A model generated the notes under the pieces. The model saw nothing but the letters and a program-made list of their open reading frames with translations, ran no database searches and was not told the DNA's origin. Shown here piece by piece: positions 36,049 to 49,264 of a DNA stretch of 64,000 nt (positions within the stretch are counted from its first letter, which is position 1; every line of letters starts with the position of its first letter). Both the position numbers and the translations under genes were made by a program. Location of the stretch: NCBI GenBank assembly GCA_963556255.1, contig OY744614.1, positions 38,467,054 to 38,531,053 of the forward strand. The letters run 5' to 3'. The stretch is from Allolobophora icterica. Lineage: Eukaryota; Annelida; Clitellata; Crassiclitellata; Lumbricidae.

Positions 36049-39000
36049 CTACTTAGTGTTGCGTGATAACTGTCTCAGCTGCGTGGCTGCAATGACCCAC
36101 TTGTCCCGCCACTGTTGTACGTTCAGTCCATCAACTGTCACCCACGGTGTACACGTCTGAGCCGGCTGCTCCCACCTTGTAACACAAAGTAACAAACACA
36201 CTTTCACAGATTGATATCATCTCTATGGTGGCAAGCTCGGCTAAGCGTAGCAATGATTATATATATATATATATATATATGTATCGAAACATTTCAATAT
36301 AATATTAATATGTATCTAAACATTTCTACAACAGATTCTAAGAACCTCTGCACTAGACTAAACGAAGTTAGAATTGTAGTACAACGAACAAGTTGACCTG
36401 CATACGAAATAATGCGGACATAATCCAGTGTTCAGTATTAATTGCTGGAACTACTAATTGGAATGGCACAATGAGTGGTAGACATTAGAAATGGCCAAAT
36501 AAATAAGTGATAAGAGATTGCAGTTAGAAATGGGTGTTTATCATTGGAGAGTAAAAATTGATTACTGGGAAGTCACAATCAAATTATTAAAGTACTGATT
36601 AGAATCAGTCACTGTAATTGAGCCATCAACTGCAAGTTGTAACAGCCACTAAACGATTCAATTCAGCAATAACGGAAAGGCTCGGTAAGAGCAAAACTCA
36701 TTCACTTAATTCAGATTTCATTCACTTTAACCAAAGATGTTGCAAAGACAAAGTTACCTAAGCAAAGACGAAGCCAACGACACAAACACTTAGTCACTAG
36801 ACTCACTACACACAATCAAGCATGATAGTTTTCCATGATAGCTTTGCACGGATCACGTCAAAATATGTGTCTGCCCCATTAGACACTTAGTGCCTTTGAT
36901 TGATGCCTTAACACTTGGTATCTGTCCCATGTACATTTAAGAAAGTGCAAAAAGGAACTGGTAAAAGCCGATTATTCGGACATACCAGCAGAGCGCAACG
37001 TCTTTGACTTGGAGACAGCTGGCTAGGGCCTGCGTGGCATCATTCAGTCGCTTCTGAAGCGATGGTAGAAGGCGAGCCACTTGACTCTTGTCCACTTCGT
37101 TCACCTCACGACACAAAGCTACACAGTTAAGATAATCAACTCTTAGTTAAATTAGAACAAATTAGTTATACTAGGCACAACATATATGCATGTATACAAA
37201 TCAAATCAATTTATTGCTCCCAAACATAGATAAATGTGTGAGCTGTGTAAGAACTGTCTCGGAGTTATCACTCACGTATGTATGCATGTATGACTGCGTG
37301 TATATATGTAATGCGTGATGCAGGTGTGTGTATGTATTAACACATTACTATAGCACCTTGTAAAGTGTTTAAAGTCCATCGAAAGGTGCTATATAAATCT
37401 GAGGATGAGCAGGCTGAGGAGGAAGAGATTGAACAAGGGAAGAGGAATAGAAGCAAAAGAGGAAGAGGAGAGGAGTCCATTTTAAGCTGAACTGTTACGT
37501 TCAGAAATCTCGAGTGGCACAAACCAGCCAGCTGTTTGGAAGTTGCCTGGCTGCCGTTGCTTAGCGACGAATCCATTTCCATGGACTTCAGCAGCAGAGA
37601 CGTGTCCATCACTTCCGTAAGCAACGAAACAACATGAGACAACAGGCACTCCGGAGCCTGGAAAGAACCAGTGACAGCAGGAAGTTTGTTAACATATGTT
37701 GTATGTAAAACACTCATATAGCTAACCTACAGGGGCCTTAGCAACTGCTATTTGATGGCAAGACCTCTTGTTTCTATCCCGAAGGGTCTGATTCGAGTAA
37801 ATGGTTAGTTGCTGTTTAACGACACCGTGTCATAACAAAGATGATTAGCGTCGCCCTCCTAATTTTTGAAGGCTTGGGACTGGCACTACCATAGTTACGG
37901 TAGTGGCATAGTAAATCAAATAAATCTGACAGTTCATACTTTTTCTGTGCTTCACCCCACTGGCTTACGATACCTTACCTTGCTCATTCACACAATTAGT
38001 TTACCGTCCACTATCTAACTAAACGTTCAACTAAATAACTTTAAAATATAAATAGAGATTTAAAGCAAACTATCATCTTACTACCAATCATTATCATTGT
38101 TTCAGTAATTTGACTGGGTTGGTACAAGACTGCAACTAAACACCTATTGTTACAAGATTATATTTTCCTCATAGATTCAACAAGTCATTTCTAATGCGCC
38201 ACTTACAGTAACAGTGACCTAAGCAGCAAATCCCCATTACAGTACATAGCCCTGCATTTGAACCAATACAATACAGTCCAGTATTTGAACCATTACAATA
38301 CATAGTCCTGTATTTGAACCATTACAATACGTAGTCCTGTATTTGAACCATTACAATACGTAGTCCTGTATTTGAACCATTACAATACGTAGTCCTGTAT
38401 TTGAACCATTACAATATGTAGTCCTGTATTTGAATCCTACCCTAACACAGTCTGTACTCAATTTTCAGTTGGAATTGCAGTCTTGCCAAGCAGTGACCAT
38501 TTCCTTGATGCATTCTTTTATTACCACAGCTGCATTACATAGATTTTTATTTCAAATGAGATAAAACTAAGCACAGAGAGCTGAACTTGAACACACTCTG
38601 AATTCTGGGTATTTCAGAGTTCTCATAAGTTTCTGTATTGTCTCGTTGCCTGGAACGAGCGAACTGCCGCTCAGTTTGTTGATCGACAAATTGATCACAG
38701 CCACTCGATCATCACTAAAAAGCACAGAAAATCAACAACAGTAAAAGCCGATGTTAAATGATTTAAGACTAACATAATTGACGGGAAATAAGCACTGGTT
38801 AATTAAACAAGAGCTTAGCGGTTTCTTATTTAGACATACAGGTTTGGAATGTCCTCATAATTCAGTCTTTGGCAGTCATGGCAGGTATGAATTTATAGCA
38901 AGACTGGTTCTGTTCTAAATCTAATAACATTTGGGATCAACAGAGCATACTATGTTATGACAGAATTCATTTTGCAATGATGAGAGTTTTCAAAGAGTTT

Positions 39001-42000
39001 TTGTCACGACAATAAATTTTGATTCGTACGCACTTCATAGATATCGACAAACTTGCAAGACAAGTCATCACTGGTATATACATTAGATTACAATCATAAT
39101 TTTTACTTATTTAATTAATGCATTTATTATGCGGTGGTGTAGCGGTACGTTCTGTGCCTTGTAACTGGAGGGTCGCTGGTTCGAATGTACCTCAAGACGC
39201 TGTGTAGCGACCTTGGACAAGGTGCTCACCCACAATTGTCTGTGAGGAAGGCAATGGGAAACCATCTCGCTCATCTCACCCCCGGGTGGCATAAAGCCAA
39301 TGGACCTGCCGAGAACTCATCATCATCGTTATGTCTACAAAGTCAGCAAACCTTAATCTAAGCTGTGAGACATGTGTGCGTAAACGACTTGTCAAGACAT
39401 GGAAGTCCGCTCAGTAGGCATAAACTTGCAGTCGTTGGAATACAGACTCAGGACGCTACCAAACGCACTATACTTGACAGAAGTCAAAGCAGGATGAGTA
39501 GGTAGGATTAAGTAAATAAGTAAGACGGTTAAGTAGGGTGATCTCTGAGCTTACCTGTCTAGCGTCGTTACCAGCAGGTAAGGCACAGGGATTCGGATGA
39601 ATGCCTCCATCTCTCGTGACACGCTGTTTCTCAGCTTCTCCGTCATCAAGTGCATGTCGGCGTCTTGCGAACCAGAGACGCGATCAGCATACTTCAAGAT
39701 CTAAAAACAGAGAGAATTCAGCACACTTGCAAGCAAGCCAAATAACAAAATTTCGGACTCATTGCAAGACGACTAAAGTTTAGAAATCAAACCTCAGATG
39801 TATGAACCTAAAATGAAATCAAATGAGAAAATTCCTAAGGTGTTCTAAACGTACAATTAATTTACAGCATAATTATCTACAACTAAAAGCTTAGAAATCA
39901 AAATTCAGACGTACGAACTTACAAGCAAAAACCAAACAACAAAATTCCTGAGGTGTTCTAAATGTACAATTACTTTATAACATTATTATCTACAACTAAA
40001 AGTTTAGAAATCAAAATTCAGATGTACGAACTTACAAGTAAAACCCATATAAGAAAATTCCTGAGGTATTCTGTATGCAGAATTATTATCTACAACTACG
40101 ATTTAGACATCAGAATAAAGAAGTAAGTACCTCGGCCTGGTCTTTCTGAAGTTTTGTTCTCGAGTTAAAAGTCTGCTTTATCAGAACCCGAATTAAGTCC
40201 TGCTTACTGTCCTAAAAATCACCACAAAAACCAAAAAAAACAACAAAGCAATTTTTTAAATTTCATCAGTGAACAAAAGGTGCTTCTTCCTAAGTTCTTA
40301 GAATATCTCTCTACTTCTGAAATGTTTTGAAGAAATTAAACATACCACTTAGATACAGAGCTTAGCTTTCCAGCTGAACAGATTTAGCTTCCTACATCTG
40401 TAGAAGGTATGCTAAAGTAAATGCTCCTTAACGATTCGATTTAATCTAATCTAATCTAATCATATCCATGTAATCTAATCTAATCTAATCTAATCCAAGA
40501 CATCAGTCAATGATTGCTTCAAGTAAAATCACAATCATGCATTAAACAGTACTGCTCATAATCAACCTCATCTTAAGGACCTCTTCACTCGCCTGCCCAA
40601 CAACAAGCAATGTTTTTAGTTTGACACTGAATCATAATGCAAATATGTCAAATATGATCTGAATCCTGGGTGTAAAAGTGAAAAGTCAACACACTACTTT
40701 TTTCATATTCACATCACCAACTTAAAATAACAAACATAAACTTATATCAATCAATCAATCAATCAATTAGACATTTATATAGCGCGCTCTTCAAGGCAAC
40801 TATTCAGAGGCGCTCCCAGCCCAACCTCGACGAAAGAGAACAGCCTTAAGAGCAGAGAAGAAAGAGGTGGAGGAGTCTCGAGGGAGAGACCGCAGTCCAA
40901 CAGGAAGGCCATTCCAGATAGTGGGACCGGCAACGGAGAATGCTCGCTGCTGCATGGTTGCAGTGCGAGCAAAAGGAACATGTAAGTCACCGCGGGCGGT
41001 GGAACGGAGTGAACGGCGACCATGTGACGAGCTCTAATAATAATGAACTAATTAAAGAAACCTGGTTGCTTTGATGATTTAAGTGGGATACTGGATGCTT
41101 ACAGCAATGCGTTTGAAGTCCTGGATCTTCTGGTGCTTGGCAAAGAGGATCTGCTTCTCGAGGGACATTCGAGTGATGTTTTCCTTCAGCTCATCCGAAA
41201 TACCCTCCAACAGCTTCAAGATGGACCTTGTACTGGAGACCAAGGCTTCGGTCTGTAGAAGACTCCTGCACAGAAGTCAACGAACTTTGGGTCAGAGGCA
41301 AAAAAGGTCAACGATTGAACTTCTTGAAACTGTGTTTGTCTGGAGGTCAAAGATCATTTGTCCAGAGGTCAAAGATCATTTGTCCGGAGGTCAAAGATCA
41401 TTTTGCTAAGGTACAAAAGGACCCTGGCAACCCAACAGCATGACACCCTCACAAGATCTGATTTGTCTCTGCTTCTGTCTGCTCATCTCTCTGTCTGCCT
41501 CTCTAAGTCTCTTTGTCAGTCCATGTCTCAAGATGTTTCTCTGCCATTTGTCTGCCTCTGTGTTATTTGTCTGCCTATGTCTCTGTGTAACTGTCTATAT
41601 CTCTTTGTTTACCTCTCTCTGTCTCCCTGTCTACCTATGTCTCTTTGTCTGTCTATGGCTCTCTGTCCGCCTCTCTGTATCTCTTTATCTGCCTATGTCT
41701 GTGTGCCTCTCTGTCCCTTTGTCTTCCCTCTGTCCCTGTCTGCCTATGTCTCTGCGTGCCTGTCTTTGTATCCCTCTGTGTATCTGCCTGCCTATGTCTC
41801 TGTGCGCCTCTTTATACCTGTTTGTCTGCCTCTCTATACTTCGGTCTGCCTATGTATCCTTCTTTCAGTTGACTACAAACCCAATCAACCTCTAACCTTT
41901 CACCACAAAGATTTCAAAGTGCCATCGTTAAGTGCGTTAATCTATGGAAGTCATTAGACCAATAGGAAGTCATCAGAACAATAGGGCTGCCTCTTGTCTC

Positions 42001-45000
42001 ACCTGGCCAGTTCCAGGGCACCTGGATTGCCTTGATGGTTCTTGACGAGAAGCTGGTCAGTTCTATCAGACAGATGGACCAATCGCTGGTGCAGTTTCCA
42101 GGCACGGTTTGTCGAACTCTCAGCCTCCAGGAACCTGGCAAATGTAGCCAACTGACTCTCCTACAGAACAAGAGGTAAAAGTGTAATTCAATCACAGCCA
42201 CTTACTATTACACTTTACGTTACATTCATAATCATTATCTTCGTTCTCATTATTGTCACGATCTTCGTTATATAATTGCCTTTCAGTAACCACTCAACAG
42301 CTCATCATCGTTAATGGTGGAAATCATCATTAGTTACTCATACTGTGGAAAATAATAAAGGGTTATTATGCCCATACATTATAGCTAATATCTAGAAAAA
42401 AAACCTATAATTATTTTTGTGTTGTTTGTGTACTTTTTGCTGTCATATTTATTTTTCTATTTACACCTGCAGTAATTGTGTACTCGAGCAATAATTATAT
42501 TTATATATTATATATATATATAAATATATACATAGTATATACACACACATGTACAAACATAACTAACAATACCAACAATTACTAACAATACCAATAAGTC
42601 AATCAGATAATATTACCATTAAAACAAAAAAATATTGTTACCATTAAACTATGGAAATAATGTTAAAGAAACCTCAAGAAGCTGGTGGACAGTTTGAAGG
42701 ACATTTGGTGGACACGACATGTCCGACAGCTGACCACCATTTTCATACTTGAATCTGAAAAAGACAATTCAATCAACGAAATAGCACAACAACCTGCTTC
42801 GACACATCGTAACAACTTGACTAATTTTTCTGATTGAAAGACTGATTGACAGGTCCAAGTCTCACCTCATGTGGTCATTGATTGATTGATTGGCAATCAT
42901 CTGACTGGTTGAATGCGGGTCGGCATCTAACCAATCAGACATTACTCTTAAAACAGTGGTCACTGGTAAGAACCTTGAGTGAGTTCTCTACATGCGCACA
43001 CTTCATCACAACCTACTGAAGCTGTGTCATTAGGTAGTAACACTACATAAATACATAAAATAACAATTAGTTTTGTGTGAAACCATAGTAGTATTTTATT
43101 AATCCACATCATCGTCATCAGTTCCTGACGCCAGTCAGTTGGCAGTGATGGGTACGAATAAATTATCTCCATTGTCCTAGGTCATTTGTCAAGTCTTACC
43201 CCCGTTAGTGTTAGTCCAAGTGATGTTACGTCCTCAGTTATATTATCTATCCAGCGTAGTCTTGGTCTGCCTTTGTGTCTTATTCCTTCGAATCTTGCAC
43301 ATAAATCCACAACACGAACATAAAACCTCATTATTTTGATACACCAGCGTAATAGCAAAAGGGCAAACCGAAGTTTTTCTGCATCTCTTCTTATATCGAT
43401 GTTTGCTGTCTGTTCTTCCAAGGCCTGTACAGTATCCTGCGTATGAGCACACAGTGCTGCCACCAAGTGGCTGGAGGTATAATTACTTAAAACCTTTTCC
43501 ACCTCTTGCCACAGCTCACCACGTTTCTTCTCCCTAAAACAGCAAGTAACCATTTGGATCAAATCACTAGCATTTATTGTCAGCAATCAAAGTGCTAGTA
43601 GTATATATTGTCAGCAATCAAAGTGCCAGTAGCATTTATTATCAGCAACCAAAGTGCCAGTAGCATTTATTGTCAGCAATCAAAGTGCCAGTAGCATTTA
43701 TTGTCACTAATCAAAGTGCTAGTAGCCAGTGACGTAGCCAGACATAAATTCAAGAGGAGGCAACTCCAGGAGACATCCAGGTGTAGTAGGGGTGCGGAGG
43801 TATAACCCACGGAAAATTTTTGAAATCTAAAAAGCAACAGGAGGCAACTGCCTCCTCTTGCCTCAATGTGGCTACCCCTATGCTAGTAGCATTAATTGTT
43901 AGCAATCGAAGTACTAGTAGTATTCACTGTCAACAATAAAACTGCACTATATAGTAGTATTCTTGTAAACAATGAAAATGCTAGTATCAACAGACTGCTA
44001 GTATTCGCTAGATCAATGTTAGTGTCCTATCAGAAAGTCTAATTCATTTCTCATTTAATAGCATGTAATAACTGTTAAAGCTTCTGAAACCCTGTGACAG
44101 AGCTACCGTTGCCAGCGACAGCAAGTATCCTATTACAAAGTGGTTGCTCTCAAATGGATTTGCATTCTAAAATTTAATTAAACTAGAAACCTATGTTCCC
44201 GATACGTCATATAAAAATCTGTGTTGCAATGACTCAATGAGTCTCAAGTGAGCAATGCTTTGAGTGGCTCCTCTCTGGCTAATGCTGTGTTAGAAGACTA
44301 GCAGTATCAACACCAAATGTGCACGCATAGTTGCTTTAAACAGTTTCAAAATTAGCTATACTGAAGTGTCTATAAAACTAAAACTCACAGTTGACTTTTA
44401 TCGCCTTCGAATGAACCTTGAAGAACCTGACCCAGAAATGAACCAATCACAGTGCAGGACTCTCGAACGTCTCTCTACAACCAGAAAGTCATGGAACTGT
44501 GTAGCAGCATCAACTGATGTTACAAGCACTGGATAATTGAGCTACATAAACATAAATACAAGAAAACAACTCAAACGGCCGATACTAACAGTACTGGCAG
44601 CTTCTAAGATCAGTTCCTTTGTTTCAGTGGATTGCCCTCTTTTTGGAAACATCGGGACTGGCTCCTGGCTCCGACTGCAAACAAAATGGCAGTCACACGA
44701 AAATGTAAGACCTCACTTACTAACACAACTGAACATACTTAAAGTTCCAAACATACTTAAAGTTTCAAACATGCTTAAAGTTACAAACATACTTAAAGGT
44801 TTACATAAACCTACTCAGTTTTATTACAGCTCACAATGTCACAACACAGGCTGGCATTCAAACTACTTTAACAACGAGCTGCACTGGTTTCCAGTCACTT
44901 TTAGTACACTCACGTCGTTAAAGTGCGTATGCATGTATCTATCAAGACATTTGATAGTGCAGAAGAATCACAAAAGGAGTGCTAAATGAAAAGAAAGAAT

Positions 45001-48000
45001 TATACGAATGCGATATAAACTGGTATTTGTATGTCAAGTGCAACCTTCGAAGATCTCTGTATGCTGCGTAAATGTCCAAATAAAGATTTTAATCCTACAT
45101 TTGAAGCAACCTTTTACAGGAATAAGACACAAGTGCCTGGTCGTAGGTCACAATGATTTTGGTCTGTAACCCAGCAATCTATGCTATTAACATTCTGGCC
45201 AACACAAGTGACAGAGGTAACAACCCTAACATCTGAACATGGACAACATACTGCGTTAGGTTCTTGAGATGGTCTGCCTTCTGCTGAAGTCGTGTAAAAT
45301 ACTCGTTTAGTTTGGCCACCTCGTTGTGTGTGTGCTGTGAAGATGCAACGAGAAGAGCCCTTTTGCGACGAATATCGTGAAGTTTCGAAACAGTCAAATT
45401 ATAGGCTTGCTCTGTAGAAACAAATATCTCACTCTTAAAACTGATACCAATCTCAGTTAAAGAGAAAGATTACTTACACCAGTGCTTCCCAATCTCATTA
45501 GACTACGGAACCCTTTTGACTTGAAATTGTTTTGACGGAACCCCACCTAAACAAATCATATTCTGGTAAAATAGTTTTAAACAGTGATCCAGGTATGTGC
45601 AGTTTAATCGATTAAAGTTAGACTAAAATTGTTTTCAATAAATTTTCCAACGGAGTCCTTGTCTTCACCTTGGGAGTCTCATTTATAACGTAACAACACA
45701 TTCAAACAACAATTATCCAATTCCTTTATGGAAACCTTGTCTTCCCCTCACGGAACCCTAGGGTTCCGCGGAACCCACTTTGGGAAATACTGACTTACAC
45801 AATAGCATCAGTTGTAAAGCATTTACTCAGCATTTTGTACATGTATACAAGCCAATGTGGCAAAAAAAACACAAAAAGATGAGGCTTTCAACAATTTTTT
45901 ATACCCCAGTGCCAAAAATACAAAACAGATCTACTTGTACCCTATAAATCAGGTCCCTCTAATCGTTCAGATCTCAAATGAGGCACTCTAATAGAATATA
46001 ATTACAAATTTACTTCAGAGTGACCATTGGCTGCTGCCTAGTTCACTATGCCAAAGGCATCACACAATGCCTGATGCCTAGTTCACTATGCCAAAGGCAA
46101 CACACAATGCCTGCTGCCTAGTTCACTATGCCAAAGGCATCACACAATGCCTGATGCCTAGTTCACTATGCCAAAGGCAACACACAATGCCTGATGCCTA
46201 GTTCACTATGCCAAAGGCATCACACAATGCCTGATGCCTAGTTCACTATGCCAAAGGCATCACACAATGCCTGATGCCTAGTGCATAGTGCCAAAGGCAT
46301 AACACAAGTCTTAAGATCAAGCCCTTCAAAAAACTGCAAACTGTTTTTCAACATGTCAGACGTTTGTTGTGAATCGCAAATGAGTGCAACTTCAACCATA
46401 ACTCATTCACAGAAGTCAGAAACTACACTGTAGTAATATTTTCTCAGGAGAAAAACGCAAGCATTTATTTACCTTTGCTAACAATCTCCAGGCGCACTCT
46501 CTCGAGGTCATGCTCTGTGTGACCAATGGCAGAAGTTGTGGCTGTCAGTTCACTGGATAAGCACCGCCTCTGCTCCAGAAGCTCCTCCCTCTCATGATTG
46601 AATGGCTTATCGGACTGATAGGACACTTTATAGCCAGAGAGTGCTGGCTTTGACCTTCTACGATTGTCATATCAGTCAAAGACATAATCCAATTGTCTTC
46701 AGGTTAACCACTCAAATGTAGTGTATGATAAATTTAAAATTATTAAAATAAATAGGATTCACAAGAGTCCAGTGGTTGGCTGGCTGGAATTTCGACCTCA
46801 AGGTTGAGGGTCCAAATACTCCATTAGCATCCCCAGAACTCTCACCTTGTATACCAGCAGTGAAAAGAACAGACATCCAGAACAAACACCAGCAAACCAA
46901 GAACAAACACTAGCAAACCAAGAACAAACACTAGCAAACCAAGAACAAACACTGGCAAACCACCCTCATTCTTCACTTTGACTGATTCTGATACAGCAAA
47001 TTTAGAAACATGGATCCCAAATTGCTTCAGCTTAAAAAACAACCTCATTATAACACAACCTCGTAATAACGTATTTCTGAGTAAGGCTCCCAAAGACAAC
47101 GTCATAGGGAGGTTCTGCTGTACCACAATAAACGTCATAAGCAAGCTTTGCTGTATAGTAATGAACAGTTTCTAAGTTCAATTCAAAAAATCAGTTGAAG
47201 GAAGGATACAGTGCTAAGTTCCCTTTAACATTTCTCACAGTCCTACAACAGAAAGCAATCCCAAAATTTTAAAAATCAATATCTCAGTGTAAATGACAAA
47301 ATCGACAAATACCATCAAAATTTAATAAAAGTAATCCGTCCAACAACATATTCAAAGTAAAACGAATTAATCTTAGTTCAAAGTAAATAAATTCAATATC
47401 TAGCATCCTTACCATATACTATTAGTGCTTCAGGTGCAACTTTCTCAAAGAAAGTTAGTGAAATTCTGGTTAGTATTCAAAATTTAAAATACGAGAAATG
47501 TATAAGTTCTTCAAACTGTCTATTTTTAGAACAGCCAGTTCGTCACAAAACAAAGACCTAAAAGTTTAGAAGTTGTTCAGTGAACAGTAACTGGTTACCC
47601 AGTGATAATATCAGACAGACTAGCATTACTTACTGCGCTGTGTGGACATGACTCACAACAAACTGCCAGATGTCAGCCATCTGACCCCGACATATCCTGT
47701 CAATATGCAGCACAATTTGCTATTAATCTCCAGAAACAATTTACTTCTAGAGCCACTGCCATGAAATGGTAAGGTTAGCAAAGGAAACATGGAAGCATAT
47801 TGAGGGTTTTGGGGGCACAGAGTGATACTATATCTGGAAAAATGGCAGCCAAAAGCCTGTCTCTGAGTAGGTAGGTAGTGAAGAACAATTTTCTATTAAT
47901 CTCCAGAAACAATTTACTTCTAGAGCCACTGCCATGAAATGGTAAGGTTAGCAAAGGAAACATGGAAGCATATTGAGGGTTTTGGGGGCACAGAGTGATA

Positions 48001-48395
48001 CTATATCTGGAAAAATGGCAGCCAAAAGCCTGTCTCTGAGTAGGTAGGTAGTGTATTTAGTTATATAAACTAGTTAAGTATTTTTATATGGCATGAAAGT
48101 TGGTAGTGTTAAGACGTAGTTAGGCAGAACTTAAGAGCTATGGTGATTAATGATAGGCTTATCTAGTCAGGCATATGGATTGTACACACCAAGTCAAAAC
48201 ACTGCTAAATCAGGTTAAGGCCAATCATATATCTGTTTTGTTTAACACACAGACAAAACGCTAACAAATCACTTGCAATTTAAAGTCTTCTGGCCTAGGA
48301 ATCTTTGTGGCAGAATGCCGTCCCTGAGGACGAAACTGCATTCGTTTTGTAGCCCACTGGTGCAAATCCTCGGCCAGGTTCCCACGGCTTTCCAT
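36049..48395 (-). CDS. HAUS5: HAUS augmin-like complex subunit 5, 16 exons
   Basis: Augmin recruits gamma-tubulin to spindle microtubules for branching nucleation. Coding exons on the minus strand are 48395-48277, 47696-47634, 46657-46473, 45411-45252, 44674-44590, 44474-44389, 43533-43369, 42754-42673, 42160-42003, 41265-41103, 40211-40131, 39700-39555, 38714-38597, 37657-37525, 37118-36986 and 36175-36049. Phases close through all 16, giving about 667 aa; human HAUS5 is 633 aa. Diagnostic matches to HAUS5 are the N-terminal CRGQMADIWQFVVSHVHTAQ and the C-terminal WWEQPAQT with LNVQQWRDKWV. The middle is Gln/Glu/Leu-rich coiled coil (TRLQQKADHLKNLTQ, RDVRESCTVIGSFL). Exon 1 needs a GC donor (TT|GCAAGT). 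The donors of exons 7 and 14 (CG|GTTTGC, TG|GTTTGT) and the exon 16 acceptor (ACAAG) are weak and less certain. Confidence 0.9.
37340..37400 (+). mobile_element. LINE/SINE 3'-tail fragment with hairpin
   Basis: AGCACCTTGTAAAG pairs with GAAAGGTGCT and is followed by ATATAAAT. This is the 3' tail layout seen in the LINE fragments here, but with a different stem sequence. Confidence 0.5.
38268..38440. repeat. 29-bp tandem repeat in a HAUS5 intron
   Basis: About six units of CCTGTATTTGAACCATTACA followed by ATACGTAGT. Confidence 0.93.
39121..39320 (+). mobile_element. tRNA-derived SINE with conserved central domain
   Basis: The head has GGTGGTGTAGCGGTACG (A box) and GGTTCGAATGTACC (B box). It is followed by a body with CCTTGGACAAGGTGCTCACC and a CATCATCATCG end. 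It belongs to the same family as 50830-51030. The tRNA-like part lacks a convincing cloverleaf, so it is not called a tRNA gene. Confidence 0.75.
40437..40500. repeat. (TAATC)n microsatellite
   Basis: About eleven TAATC pentamers with one interruption. Confidence 0.9.
40747..41032 (-). mobile_element. LINE 3' fragment in a HAUS5 intron
   Basis: The minus strand reads RSLRSTARGDLHVPFARTAT, then AFSVAGPTIWNGLPVGLRS and SALKAVLFRRGWAGSA. A GCGCT hairpin, ATATAAATG and an (ATTG)n tail follow. This is the C-terminal reverse transcriptase remnant of a relative of the 9385-10297 family. It ends about 70 bp from HAUS5 exon 10. Confidence 0.8.
41440..41865. repeat. Degenerate TCTGTCTGCC-type minisatellite
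   Basis: Imperfect repeats of CTATGTCTCTGTGTGCCTCT-like units. Leu/Cys/Ser-rich ORFs in all three forward frames are artefacts of this repeat. Confidence 0.9.
43560..43735. repeat. 37-bp tandem repeat in a HAUS5 intron
   Basis: About five units of GTAGCATTTATTGTCAGCAA followed by TCAAAGTGCCA. The array resumes diverged after the MITE at 43727-43882. Confidence 0.9.
43727..43882. mobile_element. hAT-type MITE, 156 bp, TSD CTAGTAGC
   Basis: CAGTGACGTAGCCAGACA and TGTGGCTACCCCTATG are the termini. CTAGTAGC flanks both sides (43719-43726 and 43883-43890). The interior has the palindromic pair GAGGAGGCAACT and AGGCAACTGCCTCCTC. The host is the 37-bp tandem repeat, so a chance match of flanks is possible but the base-exact fit to CA...TG argues for a true duplication. 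Confidence 0.85.
45480..45792. mobile_element. hAT-type MITE, 313 bp, TSD ACTTACAC
   Basis: CAGTGCTTCCCAATCTCATT and TTTGGGAAATACTG are the termini. GGAACCC palindromes lie inside the ends. ACTTACAC is duplicated perfectly at 45472-45479 and 45793-45800. Confidence 0.92.
46020..46320. repeat. 40-bp tandem repeat in a HAUS5 intron
   Basis: Seven units of CTGATGCCTAGTTCACTATG plus CCAAAGGCATCACACAATGC. Alternating CATC/CAAC variants suggest an 80-bp higher-order unit in part of the array. Confidence 0.95.
46870..46965. repeat. 21-bp tandem repeat
   Basis: About four to five units of AAGAACAAACACTAGCAAACC. Confidence 0.9.
47725..48052. repeat. 173-bp tandem duplication in HAUS5 intron 1
   Basis: The block beginning CTCCAGAAACAATTTACTTC at 47728 repeats at 47901 and is nearly identical, indicating a recent event. 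Confidence 0.95.
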
Positions 48396-49264
48396 CCTGA
48401 GGAAAATACAGACAATCATACAGTGCTCAGCATCTAGCATATATATACATATACATTATACATATATATGCGTTGAGTGTATATGATCGTCTTTCAACCG
48501 CCGAAAACCTTATATAATTTTGATATAATCAAAACGTAGCTAATTCTGTTCAGTATTCTTTAACCTACTTACTCGTTTGTTGCAGCATTCTATTCTCTCA
48601 TAATCTGAGTTAGGTCATATAATTTATGTGATCGGTTGCAGGTGGGTCAAACCACAAGTCCACAACTTCTCATGGCTGCCAGGGCGGATGACCTCAACTT
48701 CACCTTATCTAATAACAAACTTCACTGTACAATCCTGAACATTACAACACTTCATTCTGCTTACTCTACCATCTCAAAGTACATATTTCATAACATTTGT
48801 TAGCGGTAGCGCTGACTTGAATCGGGGGAGCCTCTGAATCGTTGAGTGGCGCTTTTATAACTGCTCGAGAACAAATACCACTACAATATACTTTACGTCT
48901 ACTCCGAGGATGTACGGAGCAAATGTAGAACAGGCCTCTCTTATCTTGAGACCATGCTACGCTTTCGGGTTTGGCTTGACTTGTCCAAGCTTGACCAGAG
49001 GAAGCACTCATATTTTGGTGCTCAAGAAAAGCATTTTAACTTTTACAGTCGAAATCGATGAAAACTTATTACTTATGAATAATTATTATAGAAACTTACC
49101 TTTTAATGCTTTTCCTCCCAATTTAGCATAAATGTTATGAAATTTTACGTAAACACACATTCAAAAACCTTATCCTTGGTAGGATATGTGCGCCATTAGT
49201 CGACTCCAATACGGAGCTAGTTGATCATTTGATTAATAAGTAAGCACGAGTGAAGACTCTTGCA

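Noticed and set aside
39121..39195. Possible tRNA gene
   Set aside because: A and B boxes are present but the flanking stems do not form a cloverleaf. The sequence continues into a SINE body found elsewhere in the window.
41358..41957. Leu/Cys/Ser-rich ORFs in three frames
   Set aside because: All three frames stay open because the sequence is a TCTGTCTGCC-type minisatellite. They also lie in a HAUS5 intron on the other strand.
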